From contig NZ_AP018553.1 of the NCBI RefSeq assembly GCF_003967175.1, positions 620,001 through 684,000 of the forward strand: DNA of 64,000 nt, given 5' to 3'. The DNA comes from Sulfodiicoccus acidiphilus. GTDB taxonomy: Archaea > Thermoproteota > Thermoprotei_A > Sulfolobales > Sulfolobaceae. Every line of letters starts with the position of its first letter. Position 1 is the stretch's first letter. Made by a program: the position numbers and the translations under genes. Positions 29,761-38,493 of the stretch are shown here, piece by piece. The notes under the pieces are model-generated. The model worked only from the letters and a program-made list of their open reading frames with translations. It was not told the DNA's origin and did no database searches.

Positions 29761-30864
29761 GTGCTTTACCCTGACTACTTTAGAGACCACAACCTCTATT
29801 CCTTGGCTTCTGGAATAGCTAACTTCCTAAATGTGAAGAGGGGGAGAGGCAGACCGGTAGAATTAGGAGGAAGGAGGTTAGTCCTTCTTTTATTTGATGG
29901 ATTAGGGTGGTCCACTCTTCAGAAATCGGGATTCGTTCCTCCGTCAGGTTCGACCCTTGAGAAGTTCACTACGGTCTTTCCCTCAACCACCTCCACCGTC
30001 CTCACTACCCTCTTCACAGCCCAGACTCCAGGAGAGCACGGTGTACTAGGCTATACCTCGTTCTCGAGAAAGATAGGTTCCACTGTAATTCCGATAAAGT
30101 ACACGTTCTCTGGGTTAGGAGAGAGGGATTCCCTCAAGGAGATAGGACCTTTCGAAGGATTATTTCCAGGTGTGAAGCCCTACATCTGGGAAACGCAAGC
30201 TAAGGTCGCTTCAGTCTTACCTAAGGGAATGGAGTCTTCCTCCTTCATAAACACGGTACTCAGGGGGGCGACGATTAGAACGTCCTCCAATTTCTGGGAC
30301 TCGTTCGAGAGCCTCGATTCGCTACTGTCGGCCCAAGATAGGTACGACTTCATTTACGTATACCTATCGGAGGTGGACTTCCTCTCTCACAAGTACGGTC
30401 CCACATCTTGGGCAGCCCTGAGCTCATCTAGGGAACTTCTCGAGGCAACAGCTAGGATGGCCGAGAGGCACAGAGATTATTCCTTCGTCGTGACGGCCGA
30501 TCATGGCCACGTGGACTCTAAACGGGTCTTCCTGAACCGCGACCAAAACCTCCTAGATATGCTAGATTTACCTCCTTATGGAGACTCAAGGGCCATCTTC
30601 ATGAAGTCCAGAAGAGAAGTAGGGGTGTACGTCAAGGAGAAGTACCCACAGCTGACACTCTTCGGGCCTGACTCCTTCGACTCGCTGTTTGGCGGAGTCT
30701 GGGAGAGGAAGGACATGCCAGACCTAGTTGCTGTTCCCAAGGACGAGTCGGCGTTCATTTTCTCACCTAAACTTAGAGATCCAGAGTACGAGGCCCTCAG
30801 GGGGCACCACGGTGGACTGCTGCCCGACGAACTAGAGATCCCAGTCTTGAAGCTCAACCTATGA
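29761..30864 (+). CDS. Alkaline-phosphatase-superfamily phosphodiesterase/pyrophosphatase
   Basis: About 367 residues. Metal-site motifs of the type I phosphodiesterase/nucleotide pyrophosphatase family are present in order: LLLFDGLGW near the N-terminus, the nucleophile region FPSTTSTVLTTLFT, SEVDFLSHKYGP, and VTADHGHVD. These proteins hydrolyse phosphate mono- or diesters with two zinc ions. No signal peptide is seen, so it is probably cytoplasmic. Thirty-six bases separate it from a decayed polysaccharide deacetylase on the same strand. Confidence 0.85.
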   Translation: MLYPDYFRDHNLYSLASGIANFLNVKRGRGRPVELGGRRLVLLLFDGLGWSTLQKSGFVPPSGSTLEKFTTVFPSTTSTVLTTLFTAQTPGEHGVLGYTSFSRKIGSTVIPIKYTFSGLGERDSLKEIGPFEGLFPGVKPYIWETQAKVASVLPKGMESSSFINTVLRGATIRTSSNFWDSFESLDSLLSAQDRYDFIYVYLSEVDFLSHKYGPTSWAALSSSRELLEATARMAERHRDYSFVVTADHGHVDSKRVFLNRDQNLLDMLDLPPYGDSRAIFMKSRREVGVYVKEKYPQLTLFGPDSFDSLFGGVWERKDMPDLVAVPKDESAFIFSPKLRDPEYEALRGHHGGLLPDELEIPVLKLNL

Positions 30865-30900
30865 GGAAAACCAGAATGATGGGCCTGGACATCGATAGTT

Positions 30901-31785
30901 GTGACAAAGAAGGAGATATTCGTAGCTTACGACGTCGACGTCGTGGCGGGATGGCTAGTATCCTATGGAGGGCAGGACTCCCCTCACGACATCTCCAGGA
31001 GAGCGTTAGCTGGAGAGGTGGGAATACCGAGGTTGCTTAAGCTCTTCAGGAAGTACAAGCTTAAGACGACTTGGTTCATTCCACGCCACTCCATAGAGAG
31101 CTTTAGGGAGCAAGTGGAGGAGGTCGTGAAGGACGAAAAGGAGCTAGGAACACACGGTTATTCCCATGAGAACCCAGTGAGGCTCAGCCCAGAACAGGAA
31201 GAGGAAATTCTAGTCAAGTCCTACAAATTAATTAAGGAAGATCAGGGGATACCACCAGTGGGAGACACCGCCCCCTGGTGGAAGATGTCTCAGAACACAG
31301 TACCTCTCCTCTTGAAGTACGGTTGTAGGTACGATAGGAGCATGGCTGATAACGACTTCCAACCATTTTACGCTGGGGTAGGGAGGCCTTCGCGAAGGTA
31401 GATTACTCCAAGTCGGCCAGAGAGTGAATGAAAACGACAAACCTTGGATATCCAGTTGACTTGGTCCAGTCTATTGCCAACTGGTACCTAGACGACCCTC
31501 CTCCCATGATGTTCGTCGAGGCCTCCCCTAACGGTTAGTGGTTTACCAACGCTAGAGACATAGAACAAATGTGACGGGATCAGTTCGATTGGATGTGCAG
31601 GGAGATGGACTACACCGTCTTTCCACTAGCTATACACCCAGACGTTAGTGGAAAGGGAGATGTGTTACTAACGCATAAGAGACTAATAGAATACTTCCTT
31701 AAGATATCAAGGGGTTGAATTCAGGCCCTACGCCGAGCTGGCCGAAGAGTTCAGGAGGAGATTTCCCTTCCCTAAGTCCTCCTGA
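30901..31785 (+). pseudogene. Polysaccharide deacetylase, pseudogene
   Basis: The first 166 codons encode a good NodB-type N-terminal region ([30 protein letters not shown] with the metal His pair). The frame then shifts near 31379-31384. The remainder is recognisable in other frames (ANWYLDDPPPMMFVEASPN, AIHPDVSG, HKRLIEYF) but is interrupted by at least three nonsense codons, near 31428, 31537 and 31572, and a further shift near 31718. Two of the stops replace expected tryptophans. Unlike the single-base breaks elsewhere in the window, this is true decay. The 3' end overlaps the convergent cupin gene. Confidence 0.85.
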
Positions 31786-32125
31786 GGTACGTATCTTTCC
31801 CCTCAAGCCAGTCCCTGCGTATTGGACTGAATATGTCCACCTCCTCTGTGTCCTCTAGGGCGGTCGCAGCGTGGGGAACGTTAGACGGTATGGGTAGCAC
31901 CTGGCCCTCACCTACAACCACCTTCCTTCCTTCTATCTGAAACTCCAAGGCTCCCTTGAACACCCAGGTTATCTGTTCACTCTCGTGGTGGTGCTCGGGA
32001 ACGAAGGTCCCCTTCCTCAGGAAGAGTTTGGCCACCATTACGTTGTTGAGATAGACTAGCCTCCTTGAGATGTTCGGTGAGACCCACTCTTCTGTCACTT
32101 GATCCCACTTGATTTTATCTATCAT
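31772..32125 (-). CDS. Cupin-domain protein
   Basis: Small beta-barrel protein of 117 residues. The two cupin motifs are present: VPEHHHESEQITWVFKGALEF (His triplet plus Glu metal ligands) and LPIPSNVPHAA with the last His. A bound metal is likely, but the ligand or reaction is unknown. ATG 32125 lies 27 nt from the TATA-like CATTTATAATC at 32147-32157, so the transcript is leaderless. Confidence 0.85.
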   Translation of the reverse strand: MIDKIKWDQVTEEWVSPNISRRLVYLNNVMVAKLFLRKGTFVPEHHHESEQITWVFKGALEFQIEGRKVVVGEGQVLPIPSNVPHAATALEDTEEVDIFSPIRRDWLEGKDTYLRRT

Positions 32126-32221
32126 AGTGAAGGTTACACCTCAATAGATTATAAATGTGCAGGTCTTACGCTTTATTAGAAGACTTCACAGATCGACAAC
32201 CTGAGCTTCAGAGTGAATGGT

Positions 32222-32956
32222 TCACACTTCTCTCCATCTGGAGAACCTCACTGCTAGGACGGGGTAAACTACTGCTTCTAGAAACAATATCAAGGTAGGT
32301 AGGACGTAGCTTCCTCCCCATAGTCCAAACTGGGATTGGAGTGCCAATGATGCGGGGGTCGAGGGGATTACCATGAGAGCGTCTACCATAGACGACGAGA
32401 GGACAGAAGCGGGATAATAGAGAGGAGGAATTATAGTGAAAGCAACTGAGAGGAACCCCGCAAGTCCCCACGCATACCTCACATGTTTAAGAGCTGAGGC
32501 TATGAGGAAGGAAAGGGACGAGGAGGACATCATTATTAGAGCTACTACGAGCAACGTCCACAGGGAATTGAAAGGAGTGAACATGCGATACACCTCTCCC
32601 AAAGCTATGTAGGTTAGAATGCCTGGTGCCGAGAACAACAGGTTACCTAGAGTCAAACCTAAGAGGTAATCTAAGGGCTTCGCTTCGGTGGCGACCACAA
32701 GATCTTGGAGCTTTATCTCTAACCTGAGGAAGGCGAAGTCCCCTATAGAGGTCAACGAGTTTCCGACCACAGTGCCTAGGAGCCCTCCTAGTACCGCATA
32801 CTGAACTAAAGTACCACGGGAGATCACGTAGATGAGGAAGAGCAAAGACAACGGGCTGACCATATAGGAGAGGACGTAGATTGGTCCTCTTTTCAAAGCA
32901 GAGAGGCCGTAGAACCAGGCCAAGGCCGCGATAAACCTAGTTCTCCTGTAGCCCAT
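32222..32956 (-). CDS. ABC-2 type transporter permease
   Basis: Membrane protein of 244 residues with six hydrophobic segments, typical of ABC-2 exporter permeases. It overlaps the end of the ATPase gene by 20 bases, so the two are co-transcribed and form an exporter. What is exported (drug, lipid, polysaccharide or peptide) cannot be read from sequence. Confidence 0.8.
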   Translation of the reverse strand: MGYRRTRFIAALAWFYGLSALKRGPIYVLSYMVSPLSLLFLIYVISRGTLVQYAVLGGLLGTVVGNSLTSIGDFAFLRLEIKLQDLVVATEAKPLDYLLGLTLGNLLFSAPGILTYIALGEVYRMFTPFNSLWTLLVVALIMMSSSSLSFLIASALKHVRYAWGLAGFLSVAFTIIPPLYYPASVLSSSMVDALMVIPSTPASLALQSQFGLWGGSYVLPTLILFLEAVVYPVLAVRFSRWREV

Positions 32957-33760
32957 ACAACACGAAGAGGTCGTCCAAACTTATAGGTTTGATTACGTAA
33001 CCATCACCCACCAGATCCCTCGCCCTCTCTTTGTCGAGATACGCTATCTTACTTCTCCCCACCTTGAATCCCTCCTCGTACCCCTCTACCCTCACCTTTC
33101 CCTCCAGAGGTTTCAAGAGGGAGCTAGCGGTCCCGGATACAATAACCCTCCCCTGGTGCATGAGAACTATCTCCTTCGACAATTCACCAGCCTCCTCCAT
33201 GTAATGAGTGGTAAGTACGACCTGCGCTTTCAGGTTCTTGACTATTGACCACACCTCCATCCTTGACAAGGGATCTAGTCCGGTGGTTGGCTCGTCCAAG
33301 AACACGACTTCCGCCTCAGAAGCCAAGGCCATGGCCACGAAAACCTTTCTCTTCATTCCTCCCGATAGCTCATCGCAGGGTTTGTCCTTGAATTCCCAGA
33401 GGCCTACTTCCTTAAGACTTCGCCTAGCAGACTCCCCGCCTCCTTAAAGGTCATCCCGCGGGCCGTTAGGTACATTACTACGTGTTCGAACGGACTGGCC
33501 ATCCCTGCGGGTTTGGCCTCTTGCGGGATGCTACATACGATGTCTCTCACCTTCCGCGCCTCCTTAACTACGTCGTACCCATTGACCTTAGCGTGTCCAG
33601 AAGTGGGTGCCAGTTGGGTAGATAGTATCCTCATTAGGGTCGTCTTTCCGGCGCCGTTTCTACCTACTATAGTGAGAACATCGACATTTGAAGAGAAAGT
33701 TATCCCCTTTATAGCCTCTAAGTGTCCGTATCTCTTCCTAAGGTCCTGTACCTCTATCAT
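32937..33760 (-). CDS. ABC exporter ATPase, frameshifted as sequenced
   Basis: Daunorubicin-resistance-type ATPase. The N-terminal half (Walker [11 protein letters not shown]-loop region [10 protein letters not shown]) ends at a stop near 33404. The second half (LSGGMKRKV, Walker [21 protein letters not shown]) continues in another frame. Adding one base, most simply a G at the CC pair 33410-33411, gives a continuous GEVLREVGLWEF...LSGGM and a 274-residue protein, slightly short for the family. The gene precedes its permease. Either a sequence error or a recent inactivation. Confidence 0.8.
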
Positions 33761-33817
33761 TGTTTATTGTGAAGACTTCACCTGGAAATAAGAGTTGGTG
33801 CAGATAGGACCCAGTGA

Positions 33818-34085
33818 ACTGCCCCGCCCTCGAGTACATGGCGGCTTATCGACGAGTCCCACTCCCTCGAGCGAACTCGAACCACGTTGATAGCGGAGGT
33901 CGCAAGGGGCCTTGTCAACCGTGTGGAAGGGAGGTTACGAGTTTCGTCCTTCACCGAGTTCCCCGCGGTCACTAGGTATCCACCTTTACGGCAGAGGTGC
34001 GATCGCTCTCGTTTCACGAGTGAAACGTTTCTACGAGTGGACCTTCCCTGGAGAGGGGACTTTAACCCCCTCAAACGTCAATAAA
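33818..34085 (-). mobile_element. Degraded non-autonomous IS200/IS605-like element
   Basis: Same layout as the element at 24055-24370 but more diverged: CCCCGCCC at 33821, GTGTGGAAGGGAGGTTACG near 33920 matching 24181-24199, a GTTTCACGAGTGAAAC hairpin, and the end module GGAGAGGGGACTTTAACCCCCTC at 34050-34072. No ORF is supported. Confidence 0.55.
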
Positions 34086-34164
34086 GTAAGTTCGCGACAT
34101 TTTATCTCTAAGTAGAAAACGAAGCATTAAAGGAAGTAGGCGAGGTAGGAAGGGATACGTTGGA

Positions 34165-34581
34165 TCAGTGGTCAGTGCTCTGTTTTCCGTGCCCAACGTA
34201 GACTATAGATACTGTTAGTTGTGCCTGTAGGTGTGAAGTCGGGGTCAGCTCCCTTCCGGTCGCGTAAACCGTGACAACGAAGTTTCCCCTTTCCAACCTG
34301 ACGAAGGCCTCAGGATGGTTCGAGCTGAGGATCACTGCCCTTCCATCCTCCCCCTTATTAAACACCACGAGGACGTGCACATCCGACAATGTGGAGGAAT
34401 TCCAACTCAACTTAACCTCATATATTCCCTCCCTCGATGCGGTGTAAACGAAGTGGTAAGAGAAAGATACGAAAGCCCCTCTTTGACTTGGATGTATAGG
34501 AGCGGACCTAATTACACCAAACCCAAGCACTGCGCTGGCCGCAACAGATAGTAGGAAAAAAATTAGAAGGAGCTTGTTCAA
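34165..34581 (-). CDS. Secreted or membrane-anchored protein of unknown function
   Basis: 138 residues with an N-terminal hydrophobic segment (LLLIFFLLSVAASAVLGFGV), probably a signal peptide or anchor, then a beta-rich extracytoplasmic domain. I recognise no family. TTG 34581 is preceded by GGGGGGTG. It lies 14 bases after the His/Asp-rich secreted protein gene and is probably co-transcribed; both have similar Ser/Thr/Asn-rich beta-strand character, which suggests related or interacting surface proteins. Confidence 0.65.
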   Translation of the reverse strand: MNKLLLIFFLLSVAASAVLGFGVIRSAPIHPSQRGAFVSFSYHFVYTASREGIYEVKLSWNSSTLSDVHVLVVFNKGEDGRAVILSSNHPEAFVRLERGNFVVTVYATGRELTPTSHLQAQLTVSIVYVGHGKQSTDH

Positions 34582-34595
34582 TTACACCCCCCAGC

Positions 34596-35159
34596 CTAGC
34601 TTCGGTTCCCGTCACTTTGATTGTCGGCGCCTTGGTTGTTGTGACCGTTCCCGTGATCTCCGTGGTGATCTCCGTGGTCGCCTCCACCCACTGGGTGGAT
34701 TATAAGCAATGGTAGATTAGTTACGTTGGACGGGCCTATAGGTTGTTGCGCCACTTGGTAGTACACGGTTATGTTCACTGTGTATGTACCGTTAGATAAG
34801 TATATCTGGTCGCTATGCACTCCAGTCGGGGAAAGGATCAAGACATTCCCAGACACTTTAACTACGACAGTGAAGTTAGAGAAAAGGTTGCTGAGTAACT
34901 CGTCGTGTAGGAGATCTATGGAATAGTTGCCTGACTGCCTAAGAGTTACGGTCGCATTAGTGGTGTAGTTTCCCTTCTCACCAGCACTCAGATTTCCAAG
35001 ATTCAAGTAGGCTGGAATTATGGTGGCTCTTTGCTCGGTGGCCGCGGGGATGTGGAAAGAAACGTAGGCTAATGGGCCGTAACCCATCACCCCGGCCCCA
35101 GCGGCACCTGCCCCCGCCCCTGCTAGGAGCAAGGCTATTGCCAACAGAGTTGTTTTCAT
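34596..35159 (-). CDS. Secreted protein with His/Asp/Gly-rich tail
   Basis: 187 residues. A signal peptide (about 1-24, LLAIALLLAGAGAGAAGAG) precedes a beta-rich domain with about eight Asn-x-Ser/Thr sites. The C-terminal ~30 residues are dominated by Gly, Asp, His and Asn (GGGDHGDHHGDHGNGH and onward), a composition typical of metal-binding segments. The unknown protein that follows is probably in the same operon. A CCTTATAAGG sequence at 35194-35203 could serve as TATA box. Function unknown; metal capture or sensing at the cell surface is a guess. Confidence 0.7.
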   Translation of the reverse strand: MKTTLLAIALLLAGAGAGAAGAGVMGYGPLAYVSFHIPAATEQRATIIPAYLNLGNLSAGEKGNYTTNATVTLRQSGNYSIDLLHDELLSNLFSNFTVVVKVSGNVLILSPTGVHSDQIYLSNGTYTVNITVYYQVAQQPIGPSNVTNLPLLIIHPVGGGDHGDHHGDHGNGHNNQGADNQSDGNRS

Positions 35160-35362
35160 TTTCGCTCTGTTTGAGCGCTATTCGTTTTCCACCTTATAAG
35201 GTTACGGAACGGAACGGCAAAAACTTCCCGTTCCACTGAGTGATATTTGAAAAATATATCGTTTCATCGGCTACACTTGCTTTTCCCTAGAACATTAAGA
35301 TAAATTGCAGTTACAGAGTTATTACCAAGTTTTATAGGTATAAAAAATTATATAATAAAGTA

Positions 35363-36460
35363 TTATTTAGTTATTTCAGATCTGAATAGAAAGATGAACA
35401 TGATAAGCGAAGAAGTATATATTAAACCAAGGAGTTCGAAAGAGAGATAGAAGTTGCCTTCTGAGAACAGGTATCCCGAGACAGATGGCCCAGCCGTCCT
35501 TATGTAGGAGTTCACCGCACTGAGGAAGCTATCGGCCCTCGCTATTTCCTCCTTCCTCACCGAATTGGTGAGCATGTTAAGTATGATGGGGTTGGAGAGG
35601 TTCGACAGGACGTTCCTAGTCAAGTAAAGTACCACGGCAATCGGAACGATGGGAGAAAACGGCAGGAGAACCGTGGCTAGTGTCTGAAAGCCAAACATAA
35701 TAGCGACAGCCCTCGCTCCACCGAACTTTTTCCTGATGAATGGTGCTAACTGCAGGGTGCCCGCAACCACCAGCGAAGATATAATGGAAATCAATGATAT
35801 AGTCTCGCGGTCTAGACTGAACCTGAGGTGCCACCAGAGCGAAAAGAGGGGAAGGACTAACCCAGCTCCAAAACCTATTACCCACTGGAAGGTGAACTTG
35901 GAGACCTTCCTGAGGGAAGGTACGTTAAATTCCAGCCTACCGGTGCCGGAATAGTTCTCTTTTACGTAGACGTAAAGGAGCAGAGAAGAGAGTAGCACGA
36001 AGACCTCAATTAGGAAAACTGTGGAGTAGGGGAGCAACCCAGAGATCAAGTAACCTATCACACCAAGGGAGATGGCCACGCTAGAGGCCAGACTGAAGGC
36101 GCTGGTGCTGTCATCGGCCTTCTCCGCCAACAAGGCGGTTATATTTCCGCCTGTAGTGAACGTAAAGAATACGGCGAAAAGGTAGTAAACTCGAAAGTAG
36201 TAAAAGGTGAGGAGAGAAGCTACATATATCGAGTTAAGGACTATTGTTGCCTTTCTTCTTCCCCAGGCATCTCCTATGACTGAGAAGATGTAAACTAGCG
36301 TAGAGTTAACAAAGTAGCCTAGGGAGTACAACTCGCCGATTAGGAGTGGGGAAAGTCCTTTAGAGTAGAAAAACAGTGGCACTGCAACGTTATTGGCGCT
36401 TATGCATATGGATGGGAGTCCAAAAGCTAGCGCGAGGAGAAGTACCTCTCGCCTTGGCAC
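35363..36460 (-). CDS. Major facilitator superfamily transporter
   Basis: 365 residues with 10-12 hydrophobic helices. The loop GDAWGRRKATIV between helices 2 and 3 is the MFS signature (G-x-x-x-D-x-x-G-R-R type). No substrate motif. GTG 36460 lies 25 nt from a TATA box TTTTATATAG (36481-36490), hence leaderless. The A+T-rich region 35205-35362 downstream contains no gene. Confidence 0.8.
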   Translation of the reverse strand: MPRREVLLLALAFGLPSICISANNVAVPLFFYSKGLSPLLIGELYSLGYFVNSTLVYIFSVIGDAWGRRKATIVLNSIYVASLLTFYYFRVYYLFAVFFTFTTGGNITALLAEKADDSTSAFSLASSVAISLGVIGYLISGLLPYSTVFLIEVFVLLSSLLLYVYVKENYSGTGRLEFNVPSLRKVSKFTFQWVIGFGAGLVLPLFSLWWHLRFSLDRETISLISIISSLVVAGTLQLAPFIRKKFGGARAVAIMFGFQTLATVLLPFSPIVPIAVVLYLTRNVLSNLSNPIILNMLTNSVRKEEIARADSFLSAVNSYIRTAGPSVSGYLFSEGNFYLSFELLGLIYTSSLIMFIFLFRSEITK

Positions 36461-36497
36461 TAGATTTAAGGGAAAAGAATCTATATAAAACTTGAGT

Positions 36498-36890
36498 TTA
36501 GGCCGCGCCCACTATCGCGTCTATTTCTTTGAGGATGTTGTTTTCCACTTCAGCGTTCCAGATCATCTCTGGTACGTCCACCACGAGAAAGAGCTCCGAG
36601 AGTAACACTGCCTCCACTAAGGTAACTCCTATGTGCTGGAGCCACTTTCCTACACCCATGGTGACCTTGAAGCCGTCGGACGTCCTAGAGAAGAGGATTG
36701 AAAGGGCTCTATCTGCAGCTATTATGTCCCTGAGGATACCCCCTTTCCTTGCCTGGAGTAGAACACCGTTGTCGGTACTTGCGACCTGCGTTTTCCATCC
36801 TTGCGCGCTCAGCCTCTCGGAAAGGGAGTTGGCCAACTGTTGTAAGTCGGCGCTCACGTGATACACTTTCTCTTTCTTAAACAAACCCAT
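36498..36890 (-). CDS. Conserved small protein of unknown function
   Basis: 130 residues, mixed alpha/beta: basic N-terminus (MGLFKKEKVYHV), an amphipathic beta pair, and a hydrophobic stretch around 85-105 (GVTLVEAVLLSELFLVVDVP) that may be a buried or membrane-associated segment. It resembles small proteins common in Sulfolobales genomes, but I cannot assign a family. It ends 8 bases before the TATA box of the following MFS gene. Confidence 0.6.
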   Translation of the reverse strand: MGLFKKEKVYHVSADLQQLANSLSERLSAQGWKTQVASTDNGVLLQARKGGILRDIIAADRALSILFSRTSDGFKVTMGVGKWLQHIGVTLVEAVLLSELFLVVDVPEMIWNAEVENNILKEIDAIVGAA

Positions 36891-37332
36891 TAAGTCGTCT
36901 ACAACCTGGCCATTTTAAGAATTTTCATAACAATGGAATTTCCCTGTGAGTCGAGCTATTCTAAACGACGACTAAAACGGTAGCGGGTTACGACGTGTCT
37001 AAGTGAGGTTGTCCATACAGCGTTCAGGTGACGGAGAAACCTAGAGGCGTAGCGAACCGTCCCCTCTACTACAAACTCCCCTCCTGGCTGGACTGTACCT
37101 TGAACGTCTAGAGGAAGGGCCATAGACTTCCCATCGAACGTGAAGAAACCCCTCTCCTTCGTATTGGATCACAAAAGAGAAGCAACGGTGAGGGAACCCC
37201 TGAAACTGTGGGGAACCTCAAATAGGGGATCGGAAAGGAGTCTACTCTTCTCCATCAAAGAAGTCCGTCCCCCTCGTTGAGAGGAGGGACGGAAAAGATT
37301 AAAAGAGTAAACTTGCAGTAGACTGTTTTAAG
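36891..37332. other. Intergenic region with a strong hairpin
   Basis: No gene is supported. At 37264-37293, TCCGTCCCCCTC and GAGGAGGGACGGA form a 12-bp stem with one bulge and a 5-nt loop, followed by AAAAGATTAAAAG, which may be the promoter of the small gene at 37333. The earlier part (37020-37250) is GC-rich and could be an old element remnant. Confidence 0.5.
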
Positions 37333-37527
37333 GTGGCAGCAGTGCACCACAATACAGTGTTCAAGGGAACCGCCTACACGATAGTCGAAGGAGAAGGGGC
37401 GGAAGTCCTCCTGTTGGAGGGAAGACCTATAGCCGCGACCTGCGCAGAGCATGGATCGCACCAGATAGGCGACCTCAGTTGTCCAAGAGTGTGGAGATTA
37501 CTGGAAGATCTGACCTACGACCTATGA
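37333..37527 (+). CDS. Small protein of unknown function
   Basis: 64 residues from GTG 37333 (61 from GTG 37342): a compact sequence with beta-strand character (VFKGTAYTIVEGEGAEVLLLEG) and two cysteines plus several His (AATCAEHGSHQIGDLSCPRVW), which could bind a metal. An A-rich TATA-like stretch lies about 30 nt upstream. Its last 13 bases overlap the convergent RidA gene. Codon composition resembles its neighbours, but it may still be spurious. Confidence 0.45.
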   Translation: MAAVHHNTVFKGTAYTIVEGEGAEVLLLEGRPIAATCAEHGSHQIGDLSCPRVWRLLEDLTYDL

Positions 37528-37892
37528 GCTATAGCGGCTACCTCTATTTTGGCCCCTCTGGGGAGGGCTGAAACTTGCACCGTAACTCTAGCTGGAGGTT
37601 GTTTAAAGTATTTTCCGTAAACCTCATTGTAATCATTGAAATCCTTCAAATCTACTAGGTACACGAAAGTCATTACTACGTCCTCTAGAGCCAGCCCAGC
37701 CTCATCCAAGACTGCCTTCAGGTTCTCCATCACTCTCTCTGTCTGCTCCCTTATTCCTCCCCTCACCAACTCGTTAGTGGAGGGATCCACTGGTATCTGA
37801 CCAGAGATAAAGAGTGTCTCCCCGACATCCACGGCTTGAGAGTATGGACCTATAGGTGTTGGGGCCTGAGTAGTTCTCACGACCTTCTTCAT
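37515..37892 (-). CDS. ridA: RidA/YjgF-family enamine/imine deaminase
   Basis: 125 residues, exactly the family size. PIGPYSQAV, FISGQIPVDP, the catalytic-site Arg in PPARVTVQVSALPRGAKIEVAAIA are all present. RidA hydrolyses reactive enamines/imines such as 2-aminoacrylate released by PLP enzymes in the cytoplasm. ATG 37892 is 29 nt from the TATA-like CAGTTAAAATAT stretch around 37917-37926. Confidence 0.93.
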   Translation of the reverse strand: MKKVVRTTQAPTPIGPYSQAVDVGETLFISGQIPVDPSTNELVRGGIREQTERVMENLKAVLDEAGLALEDVVMTFVYLVDLKDFNDYNEVYGKYFKQPPARVTVQVSALPRGAKIEVAAIAHRS

Positions 37893-38493
37893 TGATTGAA
37901 CACACTCTCAAACCAGTTAAAATATGTTCTACTACGGTATAAAATGGCCCTTCATTTCAGATTCAATGGTTCCTTGTACATTTTCTGTGACTACAGCGGA
38001 GAGGTTACCTATCCCACCCACTCGAGGAAGCTTCAGCTCGAACATTTTTCTGGGAAAGCCCAAAACTGAGAGGGGGAGCCCTATAACTCACTCCCACTAG
38101 TCAAGTGTTTACCCAGGACGTGACTCATCCACTTTTACTTTCGATTCCTCCGCGAAAACCCCTTGAGTGATCACAAACCTTAAACTCATTGGGCCGGTCG
38201 AAGAGGCCGCCGCCCTCCCATCAGACATCCGTCACCCCCGAGACCTCTTGGGCGGTGCCCGTCGTCGGTTGGGAGGGCGTCGCGGGAAATTTCTGGGTAA
38301 TATAGCACAAACTCAATTAGCATCGAAACGATGCTTAGAAGCAATTAAAAGTAACGAATGCCACACGAACGCGTTAAAGTCTAACACTAGGTGAACCCAT
38401 TTAAGAAAGAGCTTTCTAGAAGGGTACATAAATTTAGGAGTCTTCCTCACATTCGTAGTACCAATAACGCAGGGCCTTCCTAAGGTTTCAGAC
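37893..38493. other. 600-bp intergenic region with a candidate structured RNA
   Basis: No protein gene is supported. At 38211-38220 CGCCCTCCCA pairs perfectly with TGGGAGGGCG at 38270-38279, enclosing 49 nt that contain further GC-rich complementarity. The core (38190-38290) is much more GC-rich than its flanks, a known sign of structured RNA in thermophiles with A+T-richer surroundings. It could also be a mobile-element end. Confidence 0.4.

Noticed and set aside
37255-37461. 68-codon minus-strand ORF rich in Cys
   Set aside because: It is antisense to the better small ORF at 37333-37527 and spans the hairpin; no start signals.
38190-38290. Idea that this is SRP RNA or RNase P RNA
   Set aside because: I could not find the conserved helix 8 motif of SRP RNA or the GAGGAAAGTCC-type core of RNase P RNA.
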